This document shows positions 1 to 5,770 of a DNA stretch of 14,314 nt, one piece after another. The position numbers were made by a program, and so were the translations under genes. Each line of letters starts with the position of its first letter. Position 1 is the stretch's first letter. This DNA is from Candidatus Hodarchaeota archaeon (GTDB lineage: Archaea > Asgardarchaeota > Heimdallarchaeia > Hodarchaeales > YT1-039). A model generated the notes under the pieces. That model did not search any database. It had not been told where the DNA came from and worked only from the letters and a program-made list of their open reading frames with translations. The stretch covers positions 1 to 14,314 of the forward strand of contig JAEOTF010000399.1 of assembly GCA_016840025.1 (NCBI GenBank), written 5' to 3'.

Positions 1-258
1 CCCATCCAAAGGCGTAATGTACGGTTCGGAAGAGTTAAAGAACTCAACGACACGGACAGCAACCGAAATTCCGGTCTTGTTGCGTCAAAAGATAGAGTTA
101 GGTTAGAGGCTTAAATGCACACCAATATACAATTTGGTTAAAACCGGAGAACCTATCTGCAAGAAGATTGGATAGATGGAAACATCTAGCATCCCCATGT
201 GCTAGATGCGTATGGGGCCGCCCTCCGAGACGGGCTTACATTATCGGGGTAAAGATTG
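1..258 (+). ncRNA. rnpB: RNase P RNA, archaeal type, 3' portion (5' end outside window)
   Basis: Catalytic RNA of RNase P, which removes 5' leaders from pre-tRNAs. The segment at 227-240 (GAGACGGGCTTACA) has the form of conserved region V, whose CGGGCTT part is the 3' strand of universal helix P4. Before it lie CTAGATG (202-208), comparable to the conserved stretch upstream of P4 in other RNase P RNAs, and TGCAAG followed by GGATAG (158-175), comparable to conserved region IV. Helices are visible: GAGTT/AACTC with a four-base loop (32-45), ACCG/CGGT (63-76), TAGATG/CATCTA closed by a GAAA tetraloop (173-188), and CCCCAT/ATGGGG (193-217). There is no good long reading frame. The 5' P4 strand and conserved region I are not in the window, so the gene is cut by the edge. 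The exact 3' end is uncertain. Assignment rests on recalled conserved motifs, not on a covariance search. Confidence 0.68.
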
Positions 259-325
259 GGCCATGGATCGCCCATGTCCAAGATTTGCTCAGATTGGAGT
301 TTCGGTATATAATACTTCTTTTTTT
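256..325 (+). terminator. Hairpin and T-run after RNase P RNA
   Basis: A stem TTGG/CCAA plus CATGG/CCATG with loop ATCGC spans 256-281. A run of seven T (319-325) follows about 40 bases later. Archaeal termination depends mainly on U-tracts, so the T-run is the likely stop for the RNase P transcript, and the hairpin may be the last RNA helix or a 3' trailer. The T-run lies inside the opposing small coding gene, where it encodes lysines. Confidence 0.35.
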
Positions 326-486
326 CGTATGTTTCGGAGATTGAAAAAATCCGCTAACTCTTCTTCCTTAATCTCTTCGATTTTTGAGGGGTCAAAATCT
401 TGGATTTCTTCTTCAAGCTTATTCATTTTTTTCTTTTTCTGAGTTATCCGCTCATTATTACACTTACGACAACACTTTGTGGACAT
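289..486 (-). CDS. Small charged CxxC protein, 65 aa, unknown function
   Basis: No family recognised. The protein begins MSTKCCRKCNNER, giving a Cys-Cys-x-x-Cys cluster at residues 5-9 that could hold part of a metal site or a redox pair, then a lysine-rich stretch (15-20) and a strongly acidic and basic helix-prone body (KLEEEIQDFDPSKIEEIKEE). A longer frame upstream exists, but the ATG at 486 is preceded by a strong Shine-Dalgarno GGAGGG six bases away (493-498 on the plus strand), so this start is preferred. A TATA-like TTATATGT lies at about 516-523, so the leader would be very short. The gene ends convergent to the RNase P RNA. One Cys cluster is too little for a classic zinc ribbon unless the protein dimerises. 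The strong ribosome binding site is the main argument that it is real. Confidence 0.55.
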   Translation of the reverse strand: MSTKCCRKCNNERITQKKKKMNKLEEEIQDFDPSKIEEIKEEELADFFNLRNIRKKEVLYTETPI

Positions 487-566
487 TACATTCCCTCCAT
501 AATTACTATTAGGGTTACATATAAGGAAGAGGAAGATCACACAGAAAGTAAAATCATTATGTTATC

Positions 567-576
567 TCTTTATATC
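567..576 (+). promoter_or_regulatory. TATA-like box before the truncated flavoprotein
   Basis: TCTTTATATC is close to an archaeal TATA element and would place a transcript start near 600, about 30 bases before the ATG at 632. It suggests that the truncated reading frame downstream could still be transcribed. Confidence 0.35.
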
Positions 577-607
577 GGACTGGGTCAATAAAATAATCCT
601 TCTATAA

Positions 608-1054
608 TGTTTAGCAGTTATTGAGCAGAAAATGCTTGAGGTAGATGCACTTATTTTGGGTGGTCCAACCTATTGGGCTGGTGTACCATCAATTATGAGA
701 CGGTGGATGGATCGGTCCAGAGTGCTTAAGATGAAGAATCATCAGCTAAGAGACAAGACGGTGGGCTTTCTGACTAGTGCGGGATTACGACATGGTGGAC
801 AAGAAGGTGTACTAACGTCTATGATGCTTTTTTCCCTTGGACAGGGCATGTTCATCGTTGGGGTATGTGATGATCCCATCCGCTATAGTCTGTTTCCTGT
901 AGGGAGTTTACAGTATGATTTAGAGGATGAGTTAAAGTTTCGAGGCATTCATAAGGATCCTATCGCCACAGAAACTGCTAAACTATTAGGTAAACGGATT
1001 GCAGAAGTAAGCTATGCATTTACTAAGTCTCAAATAGTGAATTTTCACGACTAA
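608..1054 (+). pseudogene. 5'-truncated NADPH-dependent FMN reductase / iron-sulfur flavoprotein family remnant
   Basis: The readable product from ATG 632 is 140 residues. It contains the middle and C-terminal part of a flavodoxin-fold reductase: a strand and FMN loop (DALILGGPTYWAGVPSIMRRWMDRS, shown as positions 5-29), then TVGFLTSAGLRHGGQEGV (43-60) and a C-terminal helical region. Family members are usually about 180-200 residues and start with a strand and a phosphate-binding loop of the form SGSPR, often followed by a Cys cluster; all of that is absent. Family-like sequence continues upstream of the ATG (LAVIEQKMLEVDA) until an in-frame stop at 605-607, so the ATG at 632 is probably not the ancestral start. 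Without the N-terminal loop it should not bind FMN normally. It could still be expressed from the TATA box at 567. A sequencing or assembly error in the missing part is possible. Confidence 0.6.
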
Positions 1055-1066
1055 AGACAACAGACT

Positions 1067-1091
1067 AATTAAAAGTCAAAACTCTTTTATT
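1067..1091. terminator. Bidirectional terminator-like hairpin between convergent genes
   Basis: AATTAAAAG and CTTTTATT pair as eight base pairs with one bulged T and loop TCAAAACT. It lies in the 45-base gap between the stop of the flavoprotein remnant and the stop of TFB, with A- and T-runs on both sides, as expected for a shared terminator. Confidence 0.4.
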
Positions 1092-1099
1092 AAAACAAC

Positions 1100-2179
1100 T
1101 TAACCTCGTTTATTCTTTCCCCCAATTAGCGGCACAATAAAACGGGGCTTGATTAGTTTTAGATAATGGTCTCGAAGTGAGTATTCAGCTACTTCACTGA
1201 TTCGTGCAACCGTTGTTTGAGTTAATAGTTCCTTTTGTTTCTTTTTTGCCATCAGGACTTTATCTGCTCCTACCAGCATCGCTGCAGCCAAAATATATGG
1301 GTTTCGTCCTCCTCGGTGTGTCCATCGTGTAAACATTTCTAATACAGTTGACCGCAATTCTTGGAAATAAGTTTCTTCATCGATTTTCCTTCGTTTAAGC
1401 AGATCTTGAATAGTTGCACTATGTGCGAGTTTTTCTATTACTCTGTCGATATAATCTTCTCCTCGATTGGTTCGAACAGCAACTTTTGCTCCCAATTGTT
1501 TTCTAATTTTTCCAGCTGCTCGTATTATTTTCTTTGATTCAACTTCACTTCCTTGTTGATTAAGAGTCAGAGTAAGTTCATCGAGTCTGATCATAACCCG
1601 GTGTTCCCGAATAGCTAAATATAGGGATGCCGCTAATATTTCACGATAAGTAATTTGAATCTTTGATTTTAGTTCTTGATAGACACTTCTAAACAAGTAA
1701 GCTGCTCGGTCTCGGGTCTGTGGAGGGATTTCAAGAGTTGCAGTAATTTCATTAAGAGTACGGAATTGTGTATATTGCGGTCGCTTTTCTTTATCTGCAA
1801 CATGAAGCCAGATGTCGTTTAATCGTTTCAAACGAATAAAAAAGTCGCGTTTTGCTTTATTTAGTGGAACACCACGAGCGTCTTTTAGATCCCAAGTGTT
1901 ATAATATCCCATGAATGTGCCTAAACCGTCGGCGATATGCATTCTATTACCATATGAGACTTGTGACTGATCTTTTCCATCCATATCCAATTCCTGTAAA
2001 TCTTCTGGTTCGACATAGATTCGGCTATGGACGAGTCCACATGAACCACATGTAAAAAATTCACGAGTACGAACTAGTACTCCAGCACACTCCATACAGT
2101 GCGTACCTGAAATTGCAACATGACTTGACAAAGCGGCTACCCAATACCTGTATGAAAAAATGCTCTTAACCTTCCCCAT
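1100..2179 (-). CDS. tfb: Divergent transcription initiation factor TFB (TFIIB homologue)
   Basis: Bridges TBP bound at the TATA box and RNA polymerase. The protein is 359 residues. It has an N-terminal zinc ribbon with C28-x2-C31-x12-C44-x2-C47 (ending CGSCGLVHS), a linker region with IADGLGTFMG (about 82-91), and two cyclin-like repeats (roughly 110-210 and 235-345). The second repeat keeps the typical GRNPYILAAAMLVGAD and a recognition-helix region ending in SEVAEYSLRDHYLKLI. Odd features: about 26 residues precede the ribbon, the Cys spacing is short, and the B-reader segment lacks the usual PEWR-type block and is acidic (EPEDLQELDMDGKD). No clear Shine-Dalgarno precedes ATG 2179. The start must lie upstream of C28, which excludes the internal Met29. 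It may be a specialised TFB paralogue rather than the housekeeping one. An AT-rich TTAAAAATAA at about 2232-2241 could be its TATA box. Confidence 0.85.
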   Translation of the reverse strand: MGKVKSIFSYRYWVAALSSHVAISGTHCMECAGVLVRTREFFTCGSCGLVHSRIYVEPEDLQELDMDGKDQSQVSYGNRMHIADGLGTFMGYYNTWDLKDARGVPLNKAKRDFFIRLKRLNDIWLHVADKEKRPQYTQFRTLNEITATLEIPPQTRDRAAYLFRSVYQELKSKIQITYREILAASLYLAIREHRVMIRLDELTLTLNQQGSEVESKKIIRAAGKIRKQLGAKVAVRTNRGEDYIDRVIEKLAHSATIQDLLKRRKIDEETYFQELRSTVLEMFTRWTHRGGRNPYILAAAMLVGADKVLMAKKKQKELLTQTTVARISEVAEYSLRDHYLKLIKPRFIVPLIGGKNKRG

Positions 2180-2356
2180 CGAGTGAAAGAGATAGAGAGT
2201 AGAGTGAAACTGAATTTTTGTTATTTTTAACTAGCGACGAATCGAATCCTCAGCAGATATCCGATGATGGATTGAATTTTTCACTATTCAGTTTGTACAG
2301 GAAAACTTAGTTAATACCAGATTCATAATAAGAACTAAATTAGATTTATTCGATAT

Positions 2357-2395
2357 TTTCTAATTCTTAATCCCCTCTAATCAACTAATTAGAAA
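2357..2395. repeat. AT-rich inverted repeat downstream of the roadblock gene
   Basis: TTTCTAATT (2357-2365) and AATTAGAAA (2387-2395) are perfect 9-bp arms. A nested alternative TCTAAT/ATTAGA (2376-2393) competes with them. A further stem, GAAAGAAAT/ATTTCTTC with a bulge (2392-2418), lies closer to the stop codon. It may serve as the 3' end structure for the minus-strand roadblock transcript. No strong T-run follows on that strand. Confidence 0.3.
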
Positions 2396-2426
2396 GAAAT
2401 TCATCATTATTTCTTCAAGGGAAGGC

Positions 2427-2846
2427 TTATCCTTCTATTCGTTCTAAAAGCTCTTTGGCTACTCTTTCAAGGACTAAATAGAGCAAACCAATTTGGTCTC
2501 TTCGGTCTGTCATGACACTCAGCACTGCACGTTCCCCAACAGCCTTTAGAAACAAGAATCCGAGGTCAGACTGAAGAATTACCGCTTCTAATGATCCTTT
2601 TTGTAATTCGGTTACAGCTCGCTCTGATACGGCTTGTATTGTGGCTGCCATGGCACTAAAAAGTACATCATCCACTTTCACCGATGAAAGCTCTTCACTC
2701 ATCACGGATGAAAGAGGTAGTCCTTCTCGCGTCATCAGTGAGATGGCACTTACGCCTGGTGATGTTTTTTTAATACGAGTGAGAGTTTCTGCTAAATAGC
2801 TCTGATCGATCATATGAGCGATATCACTGTGGGGGGATGAAGTCAT
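2427..2846 (-). CDS. Roadblock/LC7 domain protein
   Basis: 139 residues. After a short polar N-terminus (1-15) the chain follows the roadblock/LC7 pattern: an initial helix (LAETLTRIKKTSPGVSAISL), a strand pair around SLMTREGLPLSSVM, a long helix (DDVLFSAMAATIQAVSERAVTEL), strands (LEAVILQSDLGFLFLKAVGERAVLSVMT), and a final helix. Family members form dimers that bind Ras-like GTPases, regulating MglA in bacteria and Rag or Arl-type GTPases in eukaryotes, and are abundant in archaea, notably Asgard lineages. No GTPase gene is in this window, so the partner would be elsewhere. The start is supported by TAAGGAG nine bases upstream (2856-2862). The upstream gap carries an inverted repeat placed to act on this promoter. 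Confidence 0.82.
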   Translation of the reverse strand: MTSSPHSDIAHMIDQSYLAETLTRIKKTSPGVSAISLMTREGLPLSSVMSEELSSVKVDDVLFSAMAATIQAVSERAVTELQKGSLEAVILQSDLGFLFLKAVGERAVLSVMTDRRDQIGLLYLVLERVAKELLERIEG

Positions 2847-2876
2847 GTTGTTGTTCTCCTTAAGAAAGGGGAGAGT

Positions 2877-2898
2877 AAAAGGTTGATGATCAACTTTT
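2877..2898 (-). promoter_or_regulatory. Near-perfect palindrome overlapping the predicted roadblock transcript start
   Basis: On the plus strand AAAAG-G-TTGAT, then G, then ATCAACTTTT: ten paired positions per arm with a single bulged G. The A/T tract at 2916-2934 is the only TATA-like stretch nearby on the minus strand, and it would place the transcript start near 2895-2900, inside the palindrome. That geometry suits a repressor operator, or a hairpin at the mRNA 5' end just ahead of the Shine-Dalgarno. Confidence 0.4.
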
Positions 2899-2980
2899 AG
2901 ATAGGAAGTTTAGATCTTTTTTTACTTTTTTTAAGAAGTGTTTTTCTAATCTTTATTAAAAAGTGATTAGGCTTGAAAGC

Positions 2981-3000
2981 TCTTTCCATTCAAGGAAAGA
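2981..3000. repeat. Perfect hairpin in the divergent intergenic gap
   Basis: TCTTTCC and GGAAAGA form a perfect 7-bp stem with loop ATTCAA, and ATTTTT follows at about 3011. The gap 2847-3229 (383 bases) otherwise holds the palindrome at 2877, AT-rich tracts, and a weak TATA-like CTTTTATT near 3173 that could serve ahaH. No further coding frame or RNA gene is recognisable in it. Confidence 0.3.
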
Positions 3001-3229
3001 ATGAGAAGCTATTTTTCAGGAATGTTGGGTTTTTTCATTATAGAGTCACTGATTTAGAAAGAATCATTACTTCTGAGAACACTAAGCACGATGTGTAACT
3101 CTTAAAAAGATTCTAGGCATATTTACTTCACTTTCGTCATTCTATTAATTCATTCAGACAAATCACGAAGGACTTTTATTCAGATCATGATTGATTCCGA
3201 TTCAGATCTCGCTGCGAAGTGGTAAAACT

Positions 3230-3541
3230 ATGAGTGAACAAGCCCTTAGAGAAATCCGTGAGACCGAATCTATTGCTCAAGAGCGGGTTGCCAAAGCTCA
3301 GAAAGAGGCAGAGGCAACATTAGAAAATGCACGAAAGCTGTCTAGCTCTATGAAAGAACAAGCTGTAGAAGAAGGCAAAAAAACAGTTGAAGATCTAAGA
3401 AAAGAAATTATACAAAATACTAATAAAGAATTAGAACAATTAAAGGCCAACAAGGAGAAAGAACTTGCTCAAATAATTGAACAAGCAAAAACAAAGAGTG
3501 ATGAAGCTGCTAAGCTAATTATGGATCAAATACTCAAGTAG
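3230..3541 (+). CDS. ahaH: A-type ATP synthase subunit H (peripheral stalk)
   Basis: 103 residues, almost entirely a charged coiled coil with Ala-rich heptads (IAQERVAKAQKEAEATLENA and on), ending SDEAAKLIMDQILK. The length and composition match archaeal AhaH, which pairs with subunit E in the peripheral stalk that keeps the catalytic head from rotating. An in-frame ATG exists 39 bases upstream at 3191, but the residues it adds (MIPIQISLRSGKT) do not look like the family and sit near the expected promoter, so ATG 3230 is chosen. It is followed 11 bases after the stop by the subunit F gene, so the two form an operon. The rest of the usual A-ATPase cluster (I, K, E, C, A, B, D) is not adjacent. 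Coiled-coil proteins are easy to over-assign, but the neighbour strongly supports this call. Confidence 0.8.
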   Translation: MSEQALREIRETESIAQERVAKAQKEAEATLENARKLSSSMKEQAVEEGKKTVEDLRKEIIQNTNKELEQLKANKEKELAQIIEQAKTKSDEAAKLIMDQILK

Positions 3542-3552
3542 GCGCTTTAAAG

Positions 3553-3858
3553 ATGATTGTTACTGGAGTAACGGATAAGGAAACAGCAACATGGCTCCGT
3601 TTAGCAGGAATTGGCTCGGTTTATTCCGTAACTACTCCTGAAGATGCAGGACCGATTCTTAATAAACTACTAAATGATCCTGAAGTAGGAATTATTCTTA
3701 TATCCGCCGAAGTAGCTGCAGCGAACGAAACAATTGTGACAGAGGCATTGAAACAACCTCAACCTATTCTTCTTGAAATACCCAGCGAAGCTAAAAAAGA
3801 CGAAGATCCTTTAAAAGACCTCATACGTTTTGCAGTTGGTGTTGATATAGAAATCTAG
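3553..3858 (+). CDS. atpF: A-type ATP synthase subunit F
   Basis: 101 residues. Soluble central-stalk subunit of the A/V-type ATPase, with a CheY-like alternating fold. The N-terminus MIVTGVTDKETATWLRLAGI matches the family's start, in which a first strand is followed by a helix, and a Gly/Ile-rich turn leads to variable residues. GIILISAEVA (46-55) is the conserved third strand, PILLEIPS (71-78) precedes the usual Pro-Ser turn, and the C-terminal helix LKDLIRFAVGVDIEI ends the chain. The usual family length is about 100. It lies directly downstream of ahaH, and its stop codon is only three bases before the mature 5' end of tRNA-Leu, so messenger and tRNA are almost certainly on one transcript. 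Confidence 0.9.
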   Translation: MIVTGVTDKETATWLRLAGIGSVYSVTTPEDAGPILNKLLNDPEVGIILISAEVAAANETIVTEALKQPQPILLEIPSEAKKDEDPLKDLIRFAVGVDIEI

Positions 3859-3861
3859 AAA

Positions 3862-3949
3862 GCGGGGGTCTCCGAGCCAGGTCAAAGGAGCAGGACTTAG
3901 GATTCTGTGGCATAGGCCTTCGGGAGTTCAAATCTCCCCCCCCGCACCA
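3862..3949 (+). tRNA. tRNA-Leu (anticodon UAG)
   Basis: Acceptor GCGGGGG (3862-3868) pairs with CCCCCGC (3939-3945), followed by A and an encoded CCA. The anticodon arm is CAGGA/TTCTG with loop CTTAGGA, so the anticodon is TAG at 3898-3900, reading CUA and other CUN codons. The T arm is GGGAG/CTCCC with loop TTCAAAT. A long variable arm (3908-3921, with GGC/GCC pairing) is typical of class II tRNA-Leu. The D-loop GAGCCAGGTCAAAGG is characteristic of archaeal tRNA-Leu. No intron is present. Confidence 0.96.
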
Positions 3950-3975
3950 TTTTTGTCTTCTTTTCAATAAGAAGA
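3950..3975 (+). terminator. T-run and hairpin after tRNA-Leu
   Basis: Five T follow the CCA directly (3950-3954). A perfect 7-bp stem TCTTCTT/AAGAAGA with loop TTCAAT comes next (3956-3975). This probably ends the ahaH-atpF-tRNA transcript. A second stem, CTTGAA/TTCAAG (3994-4010), may do the same for the opposing minus-strand gene. Confidence 0.45.
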
Positions 3976-4028
3976 GAGAATTAATAATCTGTTCTTGAAA
4001 TTTCTTCAAGTTTGGCTCAGTTCTTAAT

Positions 4029-4256
4029 TTATTTAATAATTGACCAGAGAAGAACCTTCCGTTCCCTTGATATTTCTCTTTTGATCTTATTTTCATTCCA
4101 GAGCATCATTAATGCTGCAGGCACTTTATCACGACAATCTGCCTGTCTAACTTCCGTTCTTTCAATAATTTCGGCAGTACTGAGAGGCTTAGAATCGGTA
4201 AGAACATCTAAAATAAACTCTTTCAGGGATTGCTCATCAATATCTGTCTCGGTCAA
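4029..4256 (-). CDS. Small winged-helix-like DNA-binding protein, 75 aa
   Basis: No named family recognised. Residues 9-65 have the pattern of a winged helix-turn-helix: a first helix (QSLKEFILDVLTDS), a short turn, a helix with STAEIIERT (26-34), a putative recognition helix (ADCRDKVPAALMMLWNENKI), and a charged wing ending VLLWSI. This resembles archaeal single-domain wHTH proteins and also N-terminal regions of small chromatin or transcription factors. The start is a TTG at 4256, preceded by GAGAGAG as a weak ribosome binding site; no in-frame ATG lies close upstream. It lies 135 bases downstream of sepF on the same strand, so co-transcription is possible. The antisense frame over the same bases is an overlap artefact. 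Confidence 0.6.
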   Translation of the reverse strand: MTETDIDEQSLKEFILDVLTDSKPLSTAEIIERTEVRQADCRDKVPAALMMLWNENKIKREISRERKVLLWSIIK

Positions 4257-4391
4257 TGTAGTTCTCTCTCTTCTTTGTTAGAACACTATTTGTATGTTAA
4301 GAATCGATTTTACGATTGTCCTAAAACGTTGTTGGAGCACTGATAAAACCGATGGGAAGGCTGATAGTTTAAGAAAAAATCGAAAGAGAAA

Positions 4392-4733
4392 TTATGCACT
4401 GGTAGGCAGTACTAATTCGTGTGTTGCGGGTAATACCATCACAAAATCGCGGCCGATCATTGAAAGAGAGCACTTATGTTCGAGGCTGAGCGCACGAATT
4501 TGTTGGAGCGCACGTTTGGCTTCAACAGGATGATAAGTGCTGATGTTCTTGATAGAAAAGATAACAATCTCCTCTGAGACGATTGAACTCCCAATTTTGG
4601 CTACATCGGGGAGTCTTTCCAGAGGCATACATCGAACACAGGTAGTTTGGTGACCGCCATTTTTGGAAGCTCGAATACCACTTGCAACCATTCGACTTAG
4701 AGTCTCAAGCATCTGAAATTTCACCATTCCCAT
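4392..4733 (-). CDS. sepF: SepF-like cell division protein (DUF552)
   Basis: In archaea and Gram-positive bacteria SepF dimerises, sits on the membrane through an N-terminal amphipathic helix, and anchors FtsZ. The protein is 113 residues. The N-terminus MGMVKFQMLETLSRMVASGI alternates hydrophobic and polar residues and suits such a helix. A short linker (23-30) leads to the core: VRCMPLERLPDVAKIGSSI (33-51), then strand EIVIFSIKNIS (55-65), then helix EAKRALQQIRALSLEH (71-86), and last CSLSMIGRDFVMVLPATHELVLP (88-110). This follows the DUF552 order: a strand with PL, a helix with D, the I/V-rich strand, the dimer helix, and a GD-x-hydrophobic strand ending in P. The Gly pair in the last helix turn, present in many bacterial SepFs, is replaced by KC. 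No Shine-Dalgarno precedes the start. ATG 4727 is an alternative start two codons in. Confidence 0.68.
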   Translation of the reverse strand: MGMVKFQMLETLSRMVASGIRASKNGGHQTTCVRCMPLERLPDVAKIGSSIVSEEIVIFSIKNISTYHPVEAKRALQQIRALSLEHKCSLSMIGRDFVMVLPATHELVLPTSA

Positions 4734-4770
4734 GTTTCTACTGATGTTGAAAAAAATAGGATATTATCTC

Positions 4771-4780
4771 TATATTATAA
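4771..4780 (-). promoter_or_regulatory. TATA-like box for sepF
   Basis: On the minus strand TTATAATATA lies 38-47 bases before the sepF ATG. It would set a transcript start near 4750 and a leader of about 17 bases, in keeping with the lack of a Shine-Dalgarno. Confidence 0.4.
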
Positions 4781-4960
4781 CTACCAAATATGTATCCAAA
4801 GATAGAAGTACTATTAACTTGTTACGAATTTTCAGATAACAATATTTTAATGTCAGGTTAGCTTTTCAACAAATATAAGACTAGTGAAGAACCCATTAAA
4901 GACCAAATAAATCCCAAACCTTGAGTTTAGAATTCTTTTCATATTCTAATGGTGAATTGA

Positions 4961-5434
4961 ATGAAATCAGATTCTGACAATCTGGATGGATTAAGTCCAA
5001 TTGCCCCAGCGCCGGTGTTTCGTTTTGTTGTCGAGTTAACAACTTGGACTTGGCTATTAGTGTTAGGGATTGTAACGTTTAATATTAACCCCTTTAATAT
5101 TGATTTTAATTCACGAATGGGAGTTGAGTCATGGATTTTCTTACTATTATTAGTTATTAGTTTGTCTCTTTTAAGCCAGTTTAATTTCCCTGGGGATAAA
5201 AAGGAACATGGAATTCTTGTTCCTGGCTGGATTCGGATTAGTATAGAAATTTTTTCTGGATTCATCGGAATTTTTGCAGCTTGGTTTCTATTCACGATAA
5301 TAGGCCTTTTTTCTCAATCAATTCTTGTTTTATTATCATTCTTTTTAGACCGAGAACGTTGGAAATGGTTACTCGGATTACGATCCGACCCCCCTTCTTT
5401 TGTATTGGCCTTAGGACATTATCATGAACATTGA
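4961..5434 (+). CDS. Four-helix membrane protein, possibly DUF2568/YrdB-like
   Basis: 157 residues with a polar N-terminus of about 18 residues. Hydrophobic segments lie at about 19-43 (starting FRFVVELTTWTW), 57-77 (SWIFLLLLVISLSLL), 89-112 (IRISIEIFSGFIGIFAAWFL) and 113-130. The order of an initial R-F-x-x-E-L helix, a second helix ending at a charged loop (FPGDKKEHG), and a third helix starting with R-I-S-I-E resembles DUF2568 (YrdB-like) proteins, whose function is not established. The C-terminus (RERWKWLLGLRSDPP onward) is polar and extends beyond the usual family length of roughly 115-120. The start is supported by GGTGA six bases before ATG (4951-4955). It lies 202 bases before tRNA-Arg on the same strand with no clear shared function. 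It may be another small membrane family. Confidence 0.6.
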   Translation: MKSDSDNLDGLSPIAPAPVFRFVVELTTWTWLLVLGIVTFNINPFNIDFNSRMGVESWIFLLLLVISLSLLSQFNFPGDKKEHGILVPGWIRISIEIFSGFIGIFAAWFLFTIIGLFSQSILVLLSFFLDRERWKWLLGLRSDPPSFVLALGHYHEH

Positions 5435-5609
5435 CCAAAGCGACAGAATTAACATAAAAAAAATCGTTCTAATATCTACTAGACTGATTTTTGAAGATTA
5501 ATCTTAGAATCTTGATCTGTCACTGAGAAGCTCTGAGGCAATTATCAGTTTATAATAACAAACAATAATTTATAACAGGTTTAATTTAACTCTTGATACA
5601 CCTCCTAAT

Positions 5610-5629
5610 GAAACAGAAATGCCTGTTTC
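5610..5629 (+). repeat. Perfect hairpin in the tRNA-Arg 5' leader
   Basis: GAAACAG and CTGTTTC form a perfect 7-bp stem with loop AAATGC, ending seven bases before the mature tRNA 5' end. It could be a leader structure read by RNase P, a promoter-region operator, or chance. The rest of 5435-5636 is AT-rich with a 12-base palindrome AAGATTAATCTT at 5494 and no gene. Confidence 0.35.
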
Positions 5630-5636
5630 TCGAAAT

Positions 5637-5714
5637 GGGCCCATGGCATAGCTTGGATAGTGCGCAGCGCTGCGGACGCTGAGGTCGCGAGTTCGAATCT
5701 CGCTGGGCCCGCCA
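5637..5714 (+). tRNA. tRNA-Arg (anticodon GCG)
   Basis: Acceptor GGGCCCA (5637-5643) pairs with TGGGCCC (5704-5710), with discriminator G and encoded CCA (5712-5714). The D arm is GCAT/GTGC. The anticodon arm is CAGCG/CGCTG with loop CTGCGGA, so the anticodon is GCG at 5672-5674, reading CGC and CGU. The variable loop is AGGTC, and the T arm is GCGAG/CTCGC with loop TTCGAAT. No intron is present. It stands alone, 115 bases before the HMG-CoA reductase start on the same strand. Confidence 0.96.
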
Positions 5715-5770
5715 CTTTCCTTCATTCCCCCCATCTATCAATTGTTTTCGTGATTTATCTTGGATAATTT

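Noticed and set aside
11..32. GTACGGTTCGGAAGAG resembles the end of a group II intron domain V.
   Set aside because: No matching 5' strand or reverse transcriptase is visible, and the following 220 bases fit RNase P RNA conserved regions better.
2881..2900. TTGATGA at the start of the intergenic gap as a C box of a C/D guide RNA.
   Set aside because: The first base does not fit the RUGAUGA box and no D box CTGA lies at a suitable distance.
3821..4096. Minus-strand frame of 91 residues containing GGGDLNSRRP.
   Set aside because: It runs across the antisense of tRNA-Leu; this peptide signature is a common false translation of tRNA genes.
4012..4281. Plus-strand hydrophobic frame of 89 residues opposite the winged-helix gene.
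   Set aside because: The opposite strand gives a sensible soluble wHTH-like protein; the hydrophobic frame is its antisense shadow.
4939..5295. Minus-strand frame of 118 residues opposite the membrane protein.
   Set aside because: No domain pattern, and it is antisense to a frame with clear membrane helices and a good ribosome binding site.
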